A DNA stretch of 64,000 nucleotides from Paracoccaceae bacterium (GTDB taxonomy: Bacteria; Pseudomonadota; Alphaproteobacteria; Rhodobacterales; Rhodobacteraceae). The stretch lies in assembly GCA_004153385.1 (NCBI GenBank), contig SDAL01000001.1:1941492-2005491 (forward strand). Direction: 5' to 3'. The notes below the pieces were generated by a model, which saw only the letters and a program-made list of their open reading frames with translations, had not been told where the DNA came from and made no database searches. Position 1 is the first letter of the stretch, and every line of letters starts with the position of its first letter. The position numbers were made by a program, and so were the translations under genes. This document shows, in pieces, positions 26,456 through 35,687 of the stretch.

Positions 26456-28321
26456 ATGACCGATGCGCTGGGAACCGACGCCCCCGATCAGGGCGGCTAT
26501 CAGGTTCTTGCCCTGAAATACCGCCCCGCCACCTTCACCGATCTGATCGGACAGGAGGCGATGGTCCGCACGTTGAAAAACGCCTTTGCCGCGGATCGGA
26601 TCGCACATGCGTTCATCATGACCGGCATTCGCGGTGTGGGTAAAACCACGACCGCGCGGATTATCGCCAAAGGGCTGAACTGCATAGGCCCGGACGGCAC
26701 CTCCGGCCCCACGACCGACCCATGCCTGCAATGCGAACATTGCCGCGCGATCACCGACGGCCGCCACGTGGACGTGATGGAGATGGACGCCGCCTCGCGT
26801 ACAGGTGTCGACGACATTCGCGACATCATCGAAAGCGTGCATTACAGGGCCGCCTCGGCACGTTATAAAGTGTATATTATCGATGAGGTGCACATGCTCT
26901 CGACCAGTGCGTTCAACGCGCTGCTCAAGACACTGGAAGAGCCGCCCGCGCATGTGAAGTTCATCTTTGCCACCACCGAAATCCGCAAGGTTCCGGTGAC
27001 AGTTCTCTCACGCTGCCAGCGCTTCGATTTGCGCCGGATCGAGCCGGAAATGATGATCGATTATCTGGGCGGGATCGCGGCACGTGAAAACGCCCAGATC
27101 AATACGGATGCGCTGGGGCTGATCACCCGCGCCGCCGAAGGATCGGTGCGCGATGCGATGAGCCTGATGGATCAGGCGATTTCACATGGCGCGGGCGAGA
27201 CGACCGCCGATCAGGTGCGCGCCATGCTGGGGCTGGCGGACCGCTCGCGGGTGATGGACCTGTTCGACATGATCCTGAAGGGCGATGCAGCAGGCGCATT
27301 GACCGAAATCTCGGGCCAATATGCCGACGGGGCCGATCCGATGGCGATCCTGCGCGATCTGGCCGAGATCACGCATTGGACCTCCGTGATCAAGATCACC
27401 CCCGATGCCGCCGAAGATCCGACGATCCCCCCCGAGGAACGTGATCGCGGCATGGGCATGGCCGAAAAAATCCCGATGCGTGTGCTGACCCGCATGTGGC
27501 AGATGCTATTGAAAGCGATCGAGGAGGTCTCGACCGCGCCCAACGCGATGATGGCCGCCGAAATGGCGCTGATCCGTCTGACCCATGTGGCAGACCTCCC
27601 CGACCCCGAGGCGTTGTTGAAACGCGTACAGGCCGGACCGGGCACATTGCCGCCCGGCGCGCCCGACACCGGTGGCGGTGGTGGCGGGGCCTCCATCTCG
27701 GGGGCCGGTGCCGGAGCCGGAGCCGGCGCTTCGGGCGGCACGGTTCATGCGCCCGTCATGTCGGGGGCCGGTGACACAACCGCCATGTCGCCCTATGCCA
27801 CCACGATGCGCGCGCGCTTCGGCCAACCGGTGATGGCGGTGGGCAACACAGCGCTTGCGCAAGAGCCCTCGCCCGAGGAGGCGCTTGCACGATTTGACAC
27901 ATTCGACAAAGTGGTCGACCTGATTGCGCGCATGCGCGACATGAAGCTGCTGGTGGATGTAGAAAACGGCCTGCGGCTGGTCAGCTACCGCCCTGGCCGG
28001 ATCGAATTCCAGCCCACGCCGGATGCGCCGCGCGGACTGGCGGCAGGGCTTGCCCAGCGGTTGATGAACTGGACCGGCCAGCGCTGGGGGGTGTCGGTTG
28101 TTAACGAAGGCGGCGGCGAGACAATCGCGGAGCTGCGCGATGCAGACCGGCGCGCGGCAGAGCGCGCCGCAATGGAAAATCCGCTTGTGCGGGTGATTTT
28201 CGACGTGTTTCCACAGTCGAAATTTGAAAAGATCACCACGCCGGAAGAAATTGCCCAAGAGATGCAGGACACTGTTCTGCATGAAGTTGAAGATGAATGG
28301 GATCCCTTCGAGGATCACTAA
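26456..28321 (+). CDS. dnaX: DNA polymerase III subunits gamma/tau
   Basis: DnaX is the clamp-loader ATPase of the replicative polymerase. The 621-aa protein has RPATFTDLIGQEAMVRTL, Walker A GIRGVGKTT, four zinc-ligand Cys (the LNC residue and DPCLQCEHC), IIDEVHMLS and the SRC arginine-finger motif. Domain III follows, then a Gly/Ala-rich linker (around 400-430). A tau-like C-terminal region (about 460-620) binds the polymerase in relatives. ATG 26456 follows AAAGGAG. I see no A-rich slippery run to make a short gamma form. ybaB follows 11 bases later. Confidence 0.95.
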   Translation: MTDALGTDAPDQGGYQVLALKYRPATFTDLIGQEAMVRTLKNAFAADRIAHAFIMTGIRGVGKTTTARIIAKGLNCIGPDGTSGPTTDPCLQCEHCRAITDGRHVDVMEMDAASRTGVDDIRDIIESVHYRAASARYKVYIIDEVHMLSTSAFNALLKTLEEPPAHVKFIFATTEIRKVPVTVLSRCQRFDLRRIEPEMMIDYLGGIAARENAQINTDALGLITRAAEGSVRDAMSLMDQAISHGAGETTADQVRAMLGLADRSRVMDLFDMILKGDAAGALTEISGQYADGADPMAILRDLAEITHWTSVIKITPDAAEDPTIPPEERDRGMGMAEKIPMRVLTRMWQMLLKAIEEVSTAPNAMMAAEMALIRLTHVADLPDPEALLKRVQAGPGTLPPGAPDTGGGGGGASISGAGAGAGAGASGGTVHAPVMSGAGDTTAMSPYATTMRARFGQPVMAVGNTALAQEPSPEEALARFDTFDKVVDLIARMRDMKLLVDVENGLRLVSYRPGRIEFQPTPDAPRGLAAGLAQRLMNWTGQRWGVSVVNEGGGETIAELRDADRRAAERAAMENPLVRVIFDVFPQSKFEKITTPEEIAQEMQDTVLHEVEDEWDPFEDH

Positions 28322-28332
28322 GGAGACAGAAT

Positions 28333-28677
28333 ATGTTCAAAGGTATGGGCGGCATCGGCGATATGGCCAAGATGATGAAACAGGCCAAAGAGATGCAAGA
28401 CCGCATGCAACGCATGCAAGAAGAGATGCAATCCATCGAGGTGACGGGCGAGGCAGGCGCGGGTCTGGTCAGCGTACGCGCAACCGTGGCCGGCGATCTG
28501 AGCAAGCTGGAGATCGACCCCTCGATCCTCGTGCCCTCCGAGAAAGAAGTGGTGGAGGATCTTATCCTGGCCGCGGTCAAGGATGCACAGGCGCGCGCCA
28601 AATCCCGCCAACAGGAAGAGCAGAAGAAATTGATGCAGGAAATGGGTTTGCCTGCTGACATGAACCTGCCGATCTGA
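28333..28677 (+). CDS. ybaB: Nucleoid-associated protein YbaB/EbfC
   Basis: A 114-aa DNA-binding protein of the YbaB/EbfC family. MFKGMGGIGDMAKMMKQAKEMQ (seen in pieces) forms the Met-rich coiled-coil helix, and the core has VSVRATVAGDLSKLEIDPSIL. ATG 28333 follows AGGAGACAGA. The dnaX-ybaB-recR order is one of the best-conserved bacterial gene strings, so all three are probably one transcript. Confidence 0.96.
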   Translation: MFKGMGGIGDMAKMMKQAKEMQDRMQRMQEEMQSIEVTGEAGAGLVSVRATVAGDLSKLEIDPSILVPSEKEVVEDLILAAVKDAQARAKSRQQEEQKKLMQEMGLPADMNLPI

Positions 28678-28686
28678 CCCGCGCAT

Positions 28687-29286
28687 ATGGCTTCGGGACG
28701 CGATGATATCGAAGCGCTGATCGCGCTTATGGGCCGTCTGCCGGGACTTGGGCCGCGATCCGCGCGCCGTGCGGTATTGCACATGATTGCCAAGCGCGGG
28801 GCATTGATGACCCCGCTTGCGCAATCCATGGCGACAGTTGCCGCCCATGCGCGCGAATGTGCGCGGTGTGGCAACATCAGCACCCAAGAGATGTGCGACA
28901 TCTGCACCGATCCGCGCCGTGCGACGGGCGAGATCTGCGTGGTCGAGGATGTGGCCGATCTATGGGCGATGGAGCGCGGGCAGTTCTTCAAGGGCCGCTA
29001 TCATGTACTGGGCGGCACGCTGTCGGCGCTCGACAGTGTCGGGCCAGAGGAGCTGGGGATCCCGAAGCTGCTCGACCATATCGCAGCAGATAACGTGACA
29101 GAAGTGATCTTGGCGCTGAACGCGACCGTCGAAGGGCAGACCACCGCCCATTACATCGCAGAAGCGCTTGAAACCCGGCAGATTTCGGTCACAAGCCTTG
29201 CCCAAGGGGTGCCGATCGGAGGCGAGCTGGATTACCTCGACGACGGTACGATTCAGGCCGCTTTGCGCGCGCGCAAGGCTTTTTGA
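28687..29286 (+). CDS. recR: Recombination protein RecR
   Basis: RecR with RecF/RecO loads RecA at gaps. The 199-aa protein has the HhH segment [17 protein letters not shown], a four-Cys zinc finger ([13 protein letters not shown] and CTDP region) and the Toprim domain [17 protein letters not shown]. The Walker-like C-terminal region includes [18 protein letters not shown]. It begins 9 bases after the ybaB stop. Confidence 0.97.
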   Translation: MASGRDDIEALIALMGRLPGLGPRSARRAVLHMIAKRGALMTPLAQSMATVAAHARECARCGNISTQEMCDICTDPRRATGEICVVEDVADLWAMERGQFFKGRYHVLGGTLSALDSVGPEELGIPKLLDHIAADNVTEVILALNATVEGQTTAHYIAEALETRQISVTSLAQGVPIGGELDYLDDGTIQAALRARKAF

Positions 29287-29460
29287 ATGCCACAGGCCTT
29301 TTGAACGCACGCCGGCTGAAGGGTCGGACTGTGCACGCCGGATATCGGCCAAATGCTGCCCGTATCAGGGCAGAATATGTCCGCCCGTGGGTGCAAGCAT
29401 TGAACCCGCGCGCCAAGATCGCTATCACCGCTAAAACCAACATTGACCAGTGAGGCATTA

Positions 29461-30126
29461 ATGAACCGGCTTTATCATGTGACCTTGTCGCCCTTTTGCC
29501 GCAAGGTTCGATTGACCCTTGCAGAAAAAAGGATCGAGGTCGAGCTGGTCGAAGAGCGGTATTGGGAGCAATCCCCCGAATTCCTGCGCCGCAACCCTGC
29601 CGGCAAAGTCCCCGTGCTGCGCTATAACGGCATGTTGATGAGCGAAAGTCAGGCGATCTGCGAATATTTGGACGAGACGATCGCGCAACCGCGCCTGATC
29701 CCCGAACGTGCCGAGGAACGGTACGAGGTACGCAGGCTGTGCGGGTGGTTCGATGACAAGTTCAATGCCGAGGTTACCAGCCGGATCATGCGCGAGCGGG
29801 TCTGGAAAAAGGTGCGCAAGGAAGGCTACCCCGACAGCCGGATGGTCAAGGCGGGCCTGTCTGCGATCAAATTCCATATCGATTATATGGATTGGCTTTT
29901 GAACGAACGGCGCTGGCTTGCAGGCGACAACATGTCGCTTGCCGATTTCGCTGCCGCCGCACATCTGAGCTGCCTTGATTACATCTCGGATGTGGACTGG
30001 AACCGGTCGGAAAATGTCAAAGACTGGTACGCCAAGATCAAATCGCGTCCGGCGTTCCGCTCGCTTCTGGCCGACCAGTTGCCCGGTATGATGCCCAGCC
30101 CGCAATATGCCGAACTGGATTTCTGA
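29461..30126 (+). CDS. Glutathione S-transferase family protein
   Basis: A 221-aa GST. The N-terminal thioredoxin fold reads LYHVTLSPFCRKVRLTLAEKR with CRK in the catalytic position. RRNPAGKVPVLRYNG and ESQAICEYLDE form the glutathione-binding cis-Pro and Ser regions. The C-terminal helical domain has RWLAGDNMSLADFAAAAHL. ATG 29461 is preferred to a GTG-type extension. The native substrate is unknown; some beta-like alphaproteobacterial GSTs serve in stress or thiol metabolism. An 18-base direct duplication straddles the stop codon. Confidence 0.9.
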   Translation: MNRLYHVTLSPFCRKVRLTLAEKRIEVELVEERYWEQSPEFLRRNPAGKVPVLRYNGMLMSESQAICEYLDETIAQPRLIPERAEERYEVRRLCGWFDDKFNAEVTSRIMRERVWKKVRKEGYPDSRMVKAGLSAIKFHIDYMDWLLNERRWLAGDNMSLADFAAAAHLSCLDYISDVDWNRSENVKDWYAKIKSRPAFRSLLADQLPGMMPSPQYAELDF

Positions 30127-30154
30127 TACAGGCCAAATTTCTGATACAGGCCAA
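30120..30154. repeat. 18-bp tandem duplication over a stop codon
   Basis: TTTCTGATACAGGCCAA occurs at 30120-30136 and again at 30138-30154. The first copy contains the TGA stop of the GST gene, so the duplication adds a second in-frame TGA. Confidence 0.85.
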
Positions 30155-30282
30155 GGCGCAGAAACCGGCGGCGGGCGCGGTCATCATGTGCCAGCCTTTT
30201 TCAGCTGTCAAAGGCCCCATGCAGGATCACACGACACTATGAAACGGCCAGTGAAACCGCCCCGCAATCAGGAGCAACCGGT

Positions 30283-31323
30283 TTGGATGACCTGAAATCG
30301 AAACTGCTCGATACAGCGCGCGCCGAAGGGTTCACCAAAACGCGGATCACCCGGCCCGATGCCATTCCCGAGGCGGCCGAGCGGCTGGCACGGTTTGTGG
30401 CAGAAGGCCGCCACGGGCAGATGGCATGGATGGCAGAGCGGATGGGGTGGCGTGGCGCGCCAGACCAGCTTTGGCCAGAGGCCCGTTCGGTGATCATGCT
30501 GGCCGAAGCCTACACCCCCGACCATGATCCGCTGGAGGATCTGGACTTCCCCGATCGCGGCGCGATTTCTGTGTACGCGCAGGGTCGCGACTATCATGAT
30601 CTTGTCAAAAAGCGGCTCAAACGTGTGGGGCGCTGGCTTCTTGAGGAAGCACAAAGGCAAGGCATTCAGGGCCAGATCAAGGTGTTTGTCGATACCGCAC
30701 CGGTGATGGAAAAGCCGCTGGGTCAGGCCGCAGGCCTAGGCTGGCAGGGCAAGCACACCAATCTGCTGGGCCGCGATCTGGGGTCATGGTTCTTTCTGGG
30801 TGCGATTTTCACCACACTGGATCTGGCCCCCGATCAAGCCGAGGTCGATCATTGCGGGTCGTGCACCGCCTGTCTGGACATCTGCCCCACCAAGGCCTTT
30901 CCCGCGCCCTACCAGCTGGATGCGCGGCGCTGCATTTCCTACCTGACGATCGAGCACAAGGGCCCCGTCGACCCGGAGCTACGCGCGATGATGGGCAACC
31001 GGATTTACGGCTGCGACGATTGCCTTGCCGCCTGCCCGTGGAACAAATTCGCGCAAGAGGCCCACGAACTGCGCTATCACGGACCCCATCGTGCCCCCCC
31101 GCTGGCAGAGCTGGCACAGCTGGATGATGCCGGGTTCAGGGCGCGGTTTTCAGGCTCGCCGATCAAGCGGATCGGACGTGACAGGATGGTACGCAATGTG
31201 GCCTATGCCATCGGCAATTCCGGCGATCCGTCCTTTGTGCCGATCCTGCGCGATCTGGCCCGCGATCCCGAGCCAAGCGTGGCTGATGCGGCAGATTGGG
31301 CACTGGGGCGGCTTGGTCGCTGA
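30283..31323 (+). CDS. queG: Epoxyqueuosine reductase QueG
   Basis: QueG performs the last step of queuosine synthesis in tRNA, reducing epoxyqueuosine with a cobalamin cofactor and two 4Fe-4S clusters. Visible are [25 protein letters not shown], the cluster motifs [16 protein letters not shown] and [14 protein letters not shown], and a C-terminal HEAT-like tail ([22 protein letters not shown]). The 346-aa length is typical. The start seems to be TTG at 30283, with GGAG 8-11 bases before; no ATG gives a complete N-terminus. Confidence 0.94.
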   Translation: MDDLKSKLLDTARAEGFTKTRITRPDAIPEAAERLARFVAEGRHGQMAWMAERMGWRGAPDQLWPEARSVIMLAEAYTPDHDPLEDLDFPDRGAISVYAQGRDYHDLVKKRLKRVGRWLLEEAQRQGIQGQIKVFVDTAPVMEKPLGQAAGLGWQGKHTNLLGRDLGSWFFLGAIFTTLDLAPDQAEVDHCGSCTACLDICPTKAFPAPYQLDARRCISYLTIEHKGPVDPELRAMMGNRIYGCDDCLAACPWNKFAQEAHELRYHGPHRAPPLAELAQLDDAGFRARFSGSPIKRIGRDRMVRNVAYAIGNSGDPSFVPILRDLARDPEPSVADAADWALGRLGR

Positions 31324-31377
31324 CAATGCGCATGGGCCATCTTGTGAAGCGTCACCACTTTGACCAAGACTGGCCGC

Positions 31378-32307
31378 ATGACAGACTCACACGCGCCCTT
31401 GCACGGGATCTTGCTTAAAATTGCCTCTGTAATGGCGTTCATCGTCATGGCCTCGCTGATCAAAGCCAGCGCGGAGGCTGTGCCCCCCGGTGAGGCCGTG
31501 TTCTTCCGGTCGTTTTTCGCGCTACCCGTGATCGTGATCTGGCTTGCGATGCGCGGCCAGCTGTCGGTGGGGTTTCAGGTGGCCAGCCCGATCAGCCATG
31601 TCTGGCGCGGGATCGCGGGCACAGCGGCGATGGGGCTGAACTTCGCAGCCCTTGGCCTGTTGCCATTGCCCGAAGTCACCGCCGTTACCTATGCCACACC
31701 GCTGCTGGTGGTAATCTTTGCCGCGATGTTTCTGGGCGAGGAAGTACGCCTGTTCCGCCTCAGCACGGTGGCGCTTGGCCTGATCGGGGTCCTGATCATC
31801 CTGTCACCGCGCCTGAACGATCCGGGCGATGCCACCAGTGCACAAGCGTTGGGCGCAATACTGGCGCTGACGGGGGCTCTGTGTGCGGCACTTGCGCAGG
31901 TGTTTATTCGCAAAATGGTGGCAAGCGAGCGCACATCGGCCATCGTGTTCTGGTTTACCATCACCTCCACTGTTCTGTCGCTGATCACGCTGCCTTTCGG
32001 CTGGGTCTGGCCCAGCCCGATGGTCGCCATCATGCTGGTGGCCGCCGGGCTGTTGGGCGGGGTCGGGCAGATTATGCTGACATCGGCCTATCGCTTTGCG
32101 CCCGCCTCTATTGTGGCCCCTTTCGATTATGCCTCCATGCTGTTTGCACTGATCATCGGCTATGTATTTTTCCGCGAAGTGCCGACCCCTGTGGTGCTGA
32201 CAGGGGCTGCATTGATCATTCTGGCCGGAATTCTGATCATCTGGCGCGAACGGCGGCTGGGTCTGAAACGCGAGCGCCAGCGGCGCGCCCAGACCCCGCA
32301 GGGATGA
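31378..32307 (+). CDS. EamA/DMT-superfamily transporter
   Basis: A 309-aa inner-membrane protein with ten predicted helices in two EamA repeats (about residues 8-140 and 150-285). Characteristic text includes the first-repeat end LLPLPEVTAVTYATPLLVVIFA (in pieces) and FLGEEVRL, and the second-repeat QIMLTSAYRFAPASIVAPFDY. The basic C-terminus RLGLKRERQRR is cytoplasmic. Substrates in this family range from amino acids to metabolites and cannot be assigned here. A TTG at 31360 is an alternative start; neither start has a strong ribosome site. Confidence 0.9.
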   Translation: MTDSHAPLHGILLKIASVMAFIVMASLIKASAEAVPPGEAVFFRSFFALPVIVIWLAMRGQLSVGFQVASPISHVWRGIAGTAAMGLNFAALGLLPLPEVTAVTYATPLLVVIFAAMFLGEEVRLFRLSTVALGLIGVLIILSPRLNDPGDATSAQALGAILALTGALCAALAQVFIRKMVASERTSAIVFWFTITSTVLSLITLPFGWVWPSPMVAIMLVAAGLLGGVGQIMLTSAYRFAPASIVAPFDYASMLFALIIGYVFFREVPTPVVLTGAALIILAGILIIWRERRLGLKRERQRRAQTPQG

Positions 32308-32373
32308 AAGGGTCGATTTTTACGCCAAATCGTGCTATGGAACGGGACGTAATCACGCGACCGGAGGATAGCC

Positions 32374-32562
32374 ATGACACGTCATATACTCGACCATGCA
32401 CGCCCCAAGGCAGAAGGTAACCGCCTGCGCCAGTTTGTCGATCTGGCCCGCAAACAAGCACGCAGCCGCAATGCGGCGGCGCTCGATCAGCGGCCGCGCG
32501 AACATCGCGGATCGCGTATGCGCGCCTATTTCAGAATTGAACGCCAAATTACGCAAGAGTAG
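32374..32562 (+). CDS. Small basic protein of unknown function (62 aa)
   Basis: A 62-aa Arg/His-rich protein (MTRHILDHARPKAEGNRLR and on) preceded by a strong GGAGG site 8 bases from its ATG and followed by a bidirectional terminator, which argues that it is real. No family is recognised; it has no membrane segment. The many Arg and Lys residues suggest nucleic-acid or membrane-surface contact, but this is only composition. Confidence 0.6.
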   Translation: MTRHILDHARPKAEGNRLRQFVDLARKQARSRNAAALDQRPREHRGSRMRAYFRIERQITQE

Positions 32563-32607
32563 GCTATCGCCGCCAACCGGCGTTTTTGCGGCGTAGTACC
32601 TTGGAAC

Positions 32608-32637
32608 AAAAGGCGCGCCGTGGATGGCGCGCCTTTT
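32608..32637. terminator. Bidirectional intrinsic terminator
   Basis: AAAAGGCGCGCC and GGCGCGCCTTTT form a perfect 12-bp stem with the loop GTGGAT. It serves the small plus-strand gene and the convergent ilvE, with a T-run on each strand. Confidence 0.9.
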
Positions 32638-32688
32638 ATCGTGAAAACACAGATATCCGGTCTTGGTATCACAGGGCCGGAGTGCGGA

Positions 32689-33558
32689 TCAGCTGCGCAC
32701 CAATGTCTCGTAGGTTTTCGCCAGATCGCGCGTGATATCGCCCACTTCGAAGGTGATATCGCCGATTTGAGCAACCGGGGTCACCTCGGCGGCCGTCCCT
32801 GTGAGGAAGCACTCGGTAAACGAGGAGAGTTCCAATGGATTGATCCGGCGCTCGTTCACGGTCAGGCCTTTCTCGCGGGCGATCTCGATGATCGTCTGGC
32901 GGGTCAGGCCGTTAAGGAAGCAATCCGCAAGCGGGGTGTGGATCTCGCCATCCTTGATGAAAAACACGTTCGCGCCCGTGGCTTCGGCGACATATCCGCG
33001 CCAGTCCAGAAACAACGCATCCGAACAGCCTTTGGCCTCGGCTGCGTGTTTCGACATGGTACAGATCATATAAAGCCCTGCCGCCTTCGCCTGAACCGGA
33101 ATAGTGCGCGGATCGGGGCGGGCCCATTTCGCGATATCCAGCTTGGCACCGTCCCATTTGGCATCGCCGTAATAGCTGCCCCATTCCCACGCGATCACCG
33201 CCAGACGTACAGGATTGCGCGCCGCCGAGACGCCCATATCCTCGCCCGCGCCACGGAAGGCCACGGCGCGCACATAGGCATCGGTCCAGCCGTTGGCCTC
33301 AAGCACGGCGTATTTCGCGGCGTCGATCTCTTCGGCGCTGAACGGGATATCCATATCCAGCAACCGGCCGGATTCAATCAAACGCTCCGAATGGGCGCGG
33401 CATTTGAAGATTTTGCCGTTGTAGCAACGCTCGCCTTCGAAGACCGAAGACGCGTAGTGCATCGCGTGTGACAGAATATGGACGGTGGCATCACGCCATT
33501 CGACCAAAGTACCATCCATCCAAATCTTGCCGTCGCGATCGTCATAAGCCCCGGTCAT
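32689..33558 (-). CDS. ilvE: Branched-chain amino-acid aminotransferase
   Basis: A 289-aa fold-type IV PLP enzyme for the last step of Leu, Ile and Val synthesis. Visible are HAMHYASSVFEGERCY, RLIESGRLL, the PLP lysine region VQAKAAGLY, and the phosphate and carboxylate loops GYVAEATGANVFF and LTRQTIIEIA plus FLTGTAAEVTPV. It lies next to a terminator and is divergent from petP. Branched-chain preference is inferred from overall match; D-amino-acid transaminase relatives share the fold. Confidence 0.94.
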   Translation of the reverse strand: MTGAYDDRDGKIWMDGTLVEWRDATVHILSHAMHYASSVFEGERCYNGKIFKCRAHSERLIESGRLLDMDIPFSAEEIDAAKYAVLEANGWTDAYVRAVAFRGAGEDMGVSAARNPVRLAVIAWEWGSYYGDAKWDGAKLDIAKWARPDPRTIPVQAKAAGLYMICTMSKHAAEAKGCSDALFLDWRGYVAEATGANVFFIKDGEIHTPLADCFLNGLTRQTIIEIAREKGLTVNERRINPLELSSFTECFLTGTAAEVTPVAQIGDITFEVGDITRDLAKTYETLVRS

Positions 33559-33711
33559 TTCCGTCTCCTAATGCGGCTATAATTTCCACAAGTTGCGCCA
33601 TTTCAGTCCGAACCGGACATAAAGTTGCGCAAAAAGCTGCCTGTCGCTAGCAATTGATTCTTGGAAAGTCAACAACGCTGCCCTAAACTCACGGAAAAAG
33701 TGAGGTGACCC
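33559..33711. promoter_or_regulatory. Divergent ilvE/petP promoter region
   Basis: 153 bases between divergent starts. Two AGTTGCGC segments (33591-33598 and 33622-33629), the second extended to the palindrome TTGCGCAA, flank the dyad GTCCG-AAC-CGGAC near 33607-33619. A MarR-type regulator such as PetP often binds such short dyads near its own promoter, but no binding is shown here. Confidence 0.35.
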
Positions 33712-34212
33712 ATGGCAGAAATCGGTTCGCAGGGCGGTGAGAACCTGCTGTTTCTGACCGATGAGCAGTTGCGCAACGGGATCGAGGCGATGTTTTTCGC
33801 CTATCGGTCGTTTACAGCCGACCCTGATCGTATCCTTGAGACACATAATTACGGGCGCGCCCATCACCGCGCATTGCATTTTATCAACCGCCAGTCAGGG
33901 CTGACGGTCTCATCGCTCCTGCAGGTTCTTGGGGTGACGAAGCAATCCCTCAACCGGGTGCTGCGCACGCTGATCCAAGACGGGCTTGTAGAAAACCGTG
34001 TGGGGCATAAAGACAAACGGGAACGACATCTGTATCTGACGCAGGCGGGCGCGGCGCTGGAGCGCGAGCTGTCCAAAGCGCAGCGCGCGCGCATGCGGGC
34101 GGCCTACCGCGACGCCGGGCCACAGGCGGTTGCAGGATTTCGGCAGGTGCTGGATGCGATGATGAACCACGAGTTGCAACAGCAGCTACATGCAATGAAG
34201 GATCAGCCATAA
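33712..34212 (+). CDS. petP: MarR-family regulator PetP
   Basis: A 166-aa MarR-type winged-HTH protein. The wHTH covers about 50-115 (HHRALHFINRQSGLTVSSLL, VTKQSLNRVLRTLIQDGLVENR, DKRERHLYLTQAG). It overlaps the response regulator by one base (TAATG), so the two are translated together. In Rhodobacter capsulatus the petPR pair precedes petABC and is needed for cytochrome bc1-dependent growth. The identical order here supports the names. GAGGTG lies ahead of the ATG. Confidence 0.9.
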   Translation: MAEIGSQGGENLLFLTDEQLRNGIEAMFFAYRSFTADPDRILETHNYGRAHHRALHFINRQSGLTVSSLLQVLGVTKQSLNRVLRTLIQDGLVENRVGHKDKRERHLYLTQAGAALERELSKAQRARMRAAYRDAGPQAVAGFRQVLDAMMNHELQQQLHAMKDQP

Positions 34213-34919
34213 TGGCCGCCGATACATCCGCCCCGCATCTGCTGATTGTTGATGACGATGAACGTATTCGCGGCCTGTTGCGCAAATTCCTGATGCGCAA
34301 CGGGTTTCTGGTCACGGCCGCACGCGATGCGGCACAGGCGCGGCGGTTGCTGCAGGGCTTGGAATTCTCGTTGATCGTGCTGGATGTGATGATGCCCGGC
34401 GAGGACGGCATAAGCCTGACACGCGATTTGCGCCGCCATTTGCACACGCCGATCCTGCTGCTGACCGCACGCGGTGAAACGCATGAGCGTATTGAAGGGC
34501 TGGAATCGGGCGCGGATGACTATCTGCCCAAACCGTTCGAGCCCAAGGAACTGCTGCTGCGGATCAACGCGATCTTGCGGCGCGTGCCCAAAGCGGTCGC
34601 GAGCGGTCCGAAATTCCTGCATCTGGGGGAGCTGCGTTACGATCAGGATCGGGGCGAGCTATGGGCAGGCGAGGAGGCCGTGCGCCTGACCGCCACGGAA
34701 ATCGCCCTGTTGCGGATTTTTTCCACCCACGCGGGCGCGGTGGTCAGCCGCACGGACCTGATCGAGGAATTGGGCCGCGACCGGCAGGACGAAGGTGCGG
34801 GCGATCGCGCGATTGACGTGCAGATCACCCGTCTGCGCCGCAAGCTGGAGCGCGACCCCAAGGAACCGCGCTATCTGCAAACCGTCAGGGGCATCGGCTA
34901 TATGCTGCAACCGGATTAG
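34212..34919 (+). CDS. petR: OmpR-type response regulator PetR
   Basis: A 235-aa response regulator. The receiver has the acidic pair DDDERIRG, phospho-acceptor Asp in IVLDVMMPGEDG, the Thr of LLTARGE and the Lys of YLPKPFEPKEL. The OmpR winged HTH is at about 135-232 (LTATEIALLRIFSTHAGAVVSR, DVQITRLRRKLERDP, YLQTVRGIGYML). No histidine kinase is adjacent. It is co-translated with petP and followed by 197 bases before petA. Confidence 0.92.
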   Translation: MAADTSAPHLLIVDDDERIRGLLRKFLMRNGFLVTAARDAAQARRLLQGLEFSLIVLDVMMPGEDGISLTRDLRRHLHTPILLLTARGETHERIEGLESGADDYLPKPFEPKELLLRINAILRRVPKAVASGPKFLHLGELRYDQDRGELWAGEEAVRLTATEIALLRIFSTHAGAVVSRTDLIEELGRDRQDEGAGDRAIDVQITRLRRKLERDPKEPRYLQTVRGIGYMLQPD

Positions 34920-35002
34920 AAAGCCCGCCCGCGTTCACACCGGTGCGCATCTTGCGCCCGCTCCTGACGTGGTGCTGGTCTTCCCGTGTCGCTTATGTCG
35001 CA

Positions 35003-35030
35003 TTTAACTTTCGGACGTGGCTGGTATGAT
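35003..35030 (+). promoter_or_regulatory. Possible petABC promoter
   Basis: TATGAT at 35025-35030 with TTTAAC 16 bases upstream, in the 197-base gap between petR and petA. Only the -10 is close to consensus. A start near 35037 would give a leader of about 80 bases before the petA GTG. Confidence 0.3.
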
Positions 35031-35116
35031 GGTGCCACATGCAGCCCCGCCCGCAGGGGCGTTTGCAAAACCGAAACGCCGCTTTGAACTGTGCCCCGAC
35101 GACAGGGAGGAACCAC

Positions 35117-35677
35117 GTGCCCGACACCGATGACGCCCCTCCCAGCCGACGGGATTTTTTGTATTTCGCAACCGCCAGCACAGGCGCTGTGGTTGTGGGG
35201 GCGGCTGGCTGGGGGTTGATGAACCAGATGAACCCCTCTGCCGATGTCAGGGCAGAGGCGAGCATTCTTGTCGATATCGCAGGGATCGCGCCGGGCACGC
35301 AGCTGACTGTCCAATGGCAGGGCAAGCCCGTGTTCATCCGCCGCCGCACCCCCGCCGAGATCGAGGCCGCCCGCGCGGTGGCGCTGGACCAGCTGATCGA
35401 CAGATCGGCCGAAAACGCCAACAAACCCGACGCCACCGCTACAGACGAAAACCGCACCCTTGATACCGCGGGCGAATGGCTGGTGATGGTCGGGGTCTGC
35501 ACCCATCTGGGATGCGTGCCCATTGGCGACAAGGCGGGGGATTTCGGCGGCTGGTTCTGCCCCTGCCACGGCTCGCATTACGATACCGCCGGACGCATCC
35601 GCAAAGGCCCCGCCCCGCGAAACCTTGATATCCCTCGGGCAGAATTCACCGACACCGCCACGCTTCGGCTTGGATAA
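35117..35677 (+). CDS. petA: Ubiquinol-cytochrome c reductase Rieske iron-sulfur subunit
   Basis: The Rieske protein carries the 2Fe-2S cluster of the bc1 complex on the periplasmic side. The 186-aa product has a twin-arginine-type N-terminus [12 protein letters not shown] with an uncleaved membrane anchor (about residues 12-35). The hinge and head domain follow, with cluster motifs CTHLGC and CPCHGSHYD (His and Cys ligands, disulfide Cys). The start is GTG 35117 with GGGAGGA before it; ATG 35039 upstream would add an unlikely extension. It is first of petABC. Confidence 0.95.
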   Translation: MPDTDDAPPSRRDFLYFATASTGAVVVGAAGWGLMNQMNPSADVRAEASILVDIAGIAPGTQLTVQWQGKPVFIRRRTPAEIEAARAVALDQLIDRSAENANKPDATATDENRTLDTAGEWLVMVGVCTHLGCVPIGDKAGDFGGWFCPCHGSHYDTAGRIRKGPAPRNLDIPRAEFTDTATLRLG

Positions 35678-35687
35678 AGAGGGCGCG

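Noticed and set aside
26456-28321. Programmed frameshift in dnaX
   Set aside because: No A-rich slippery heptamer is seen near the domain III/IV border.
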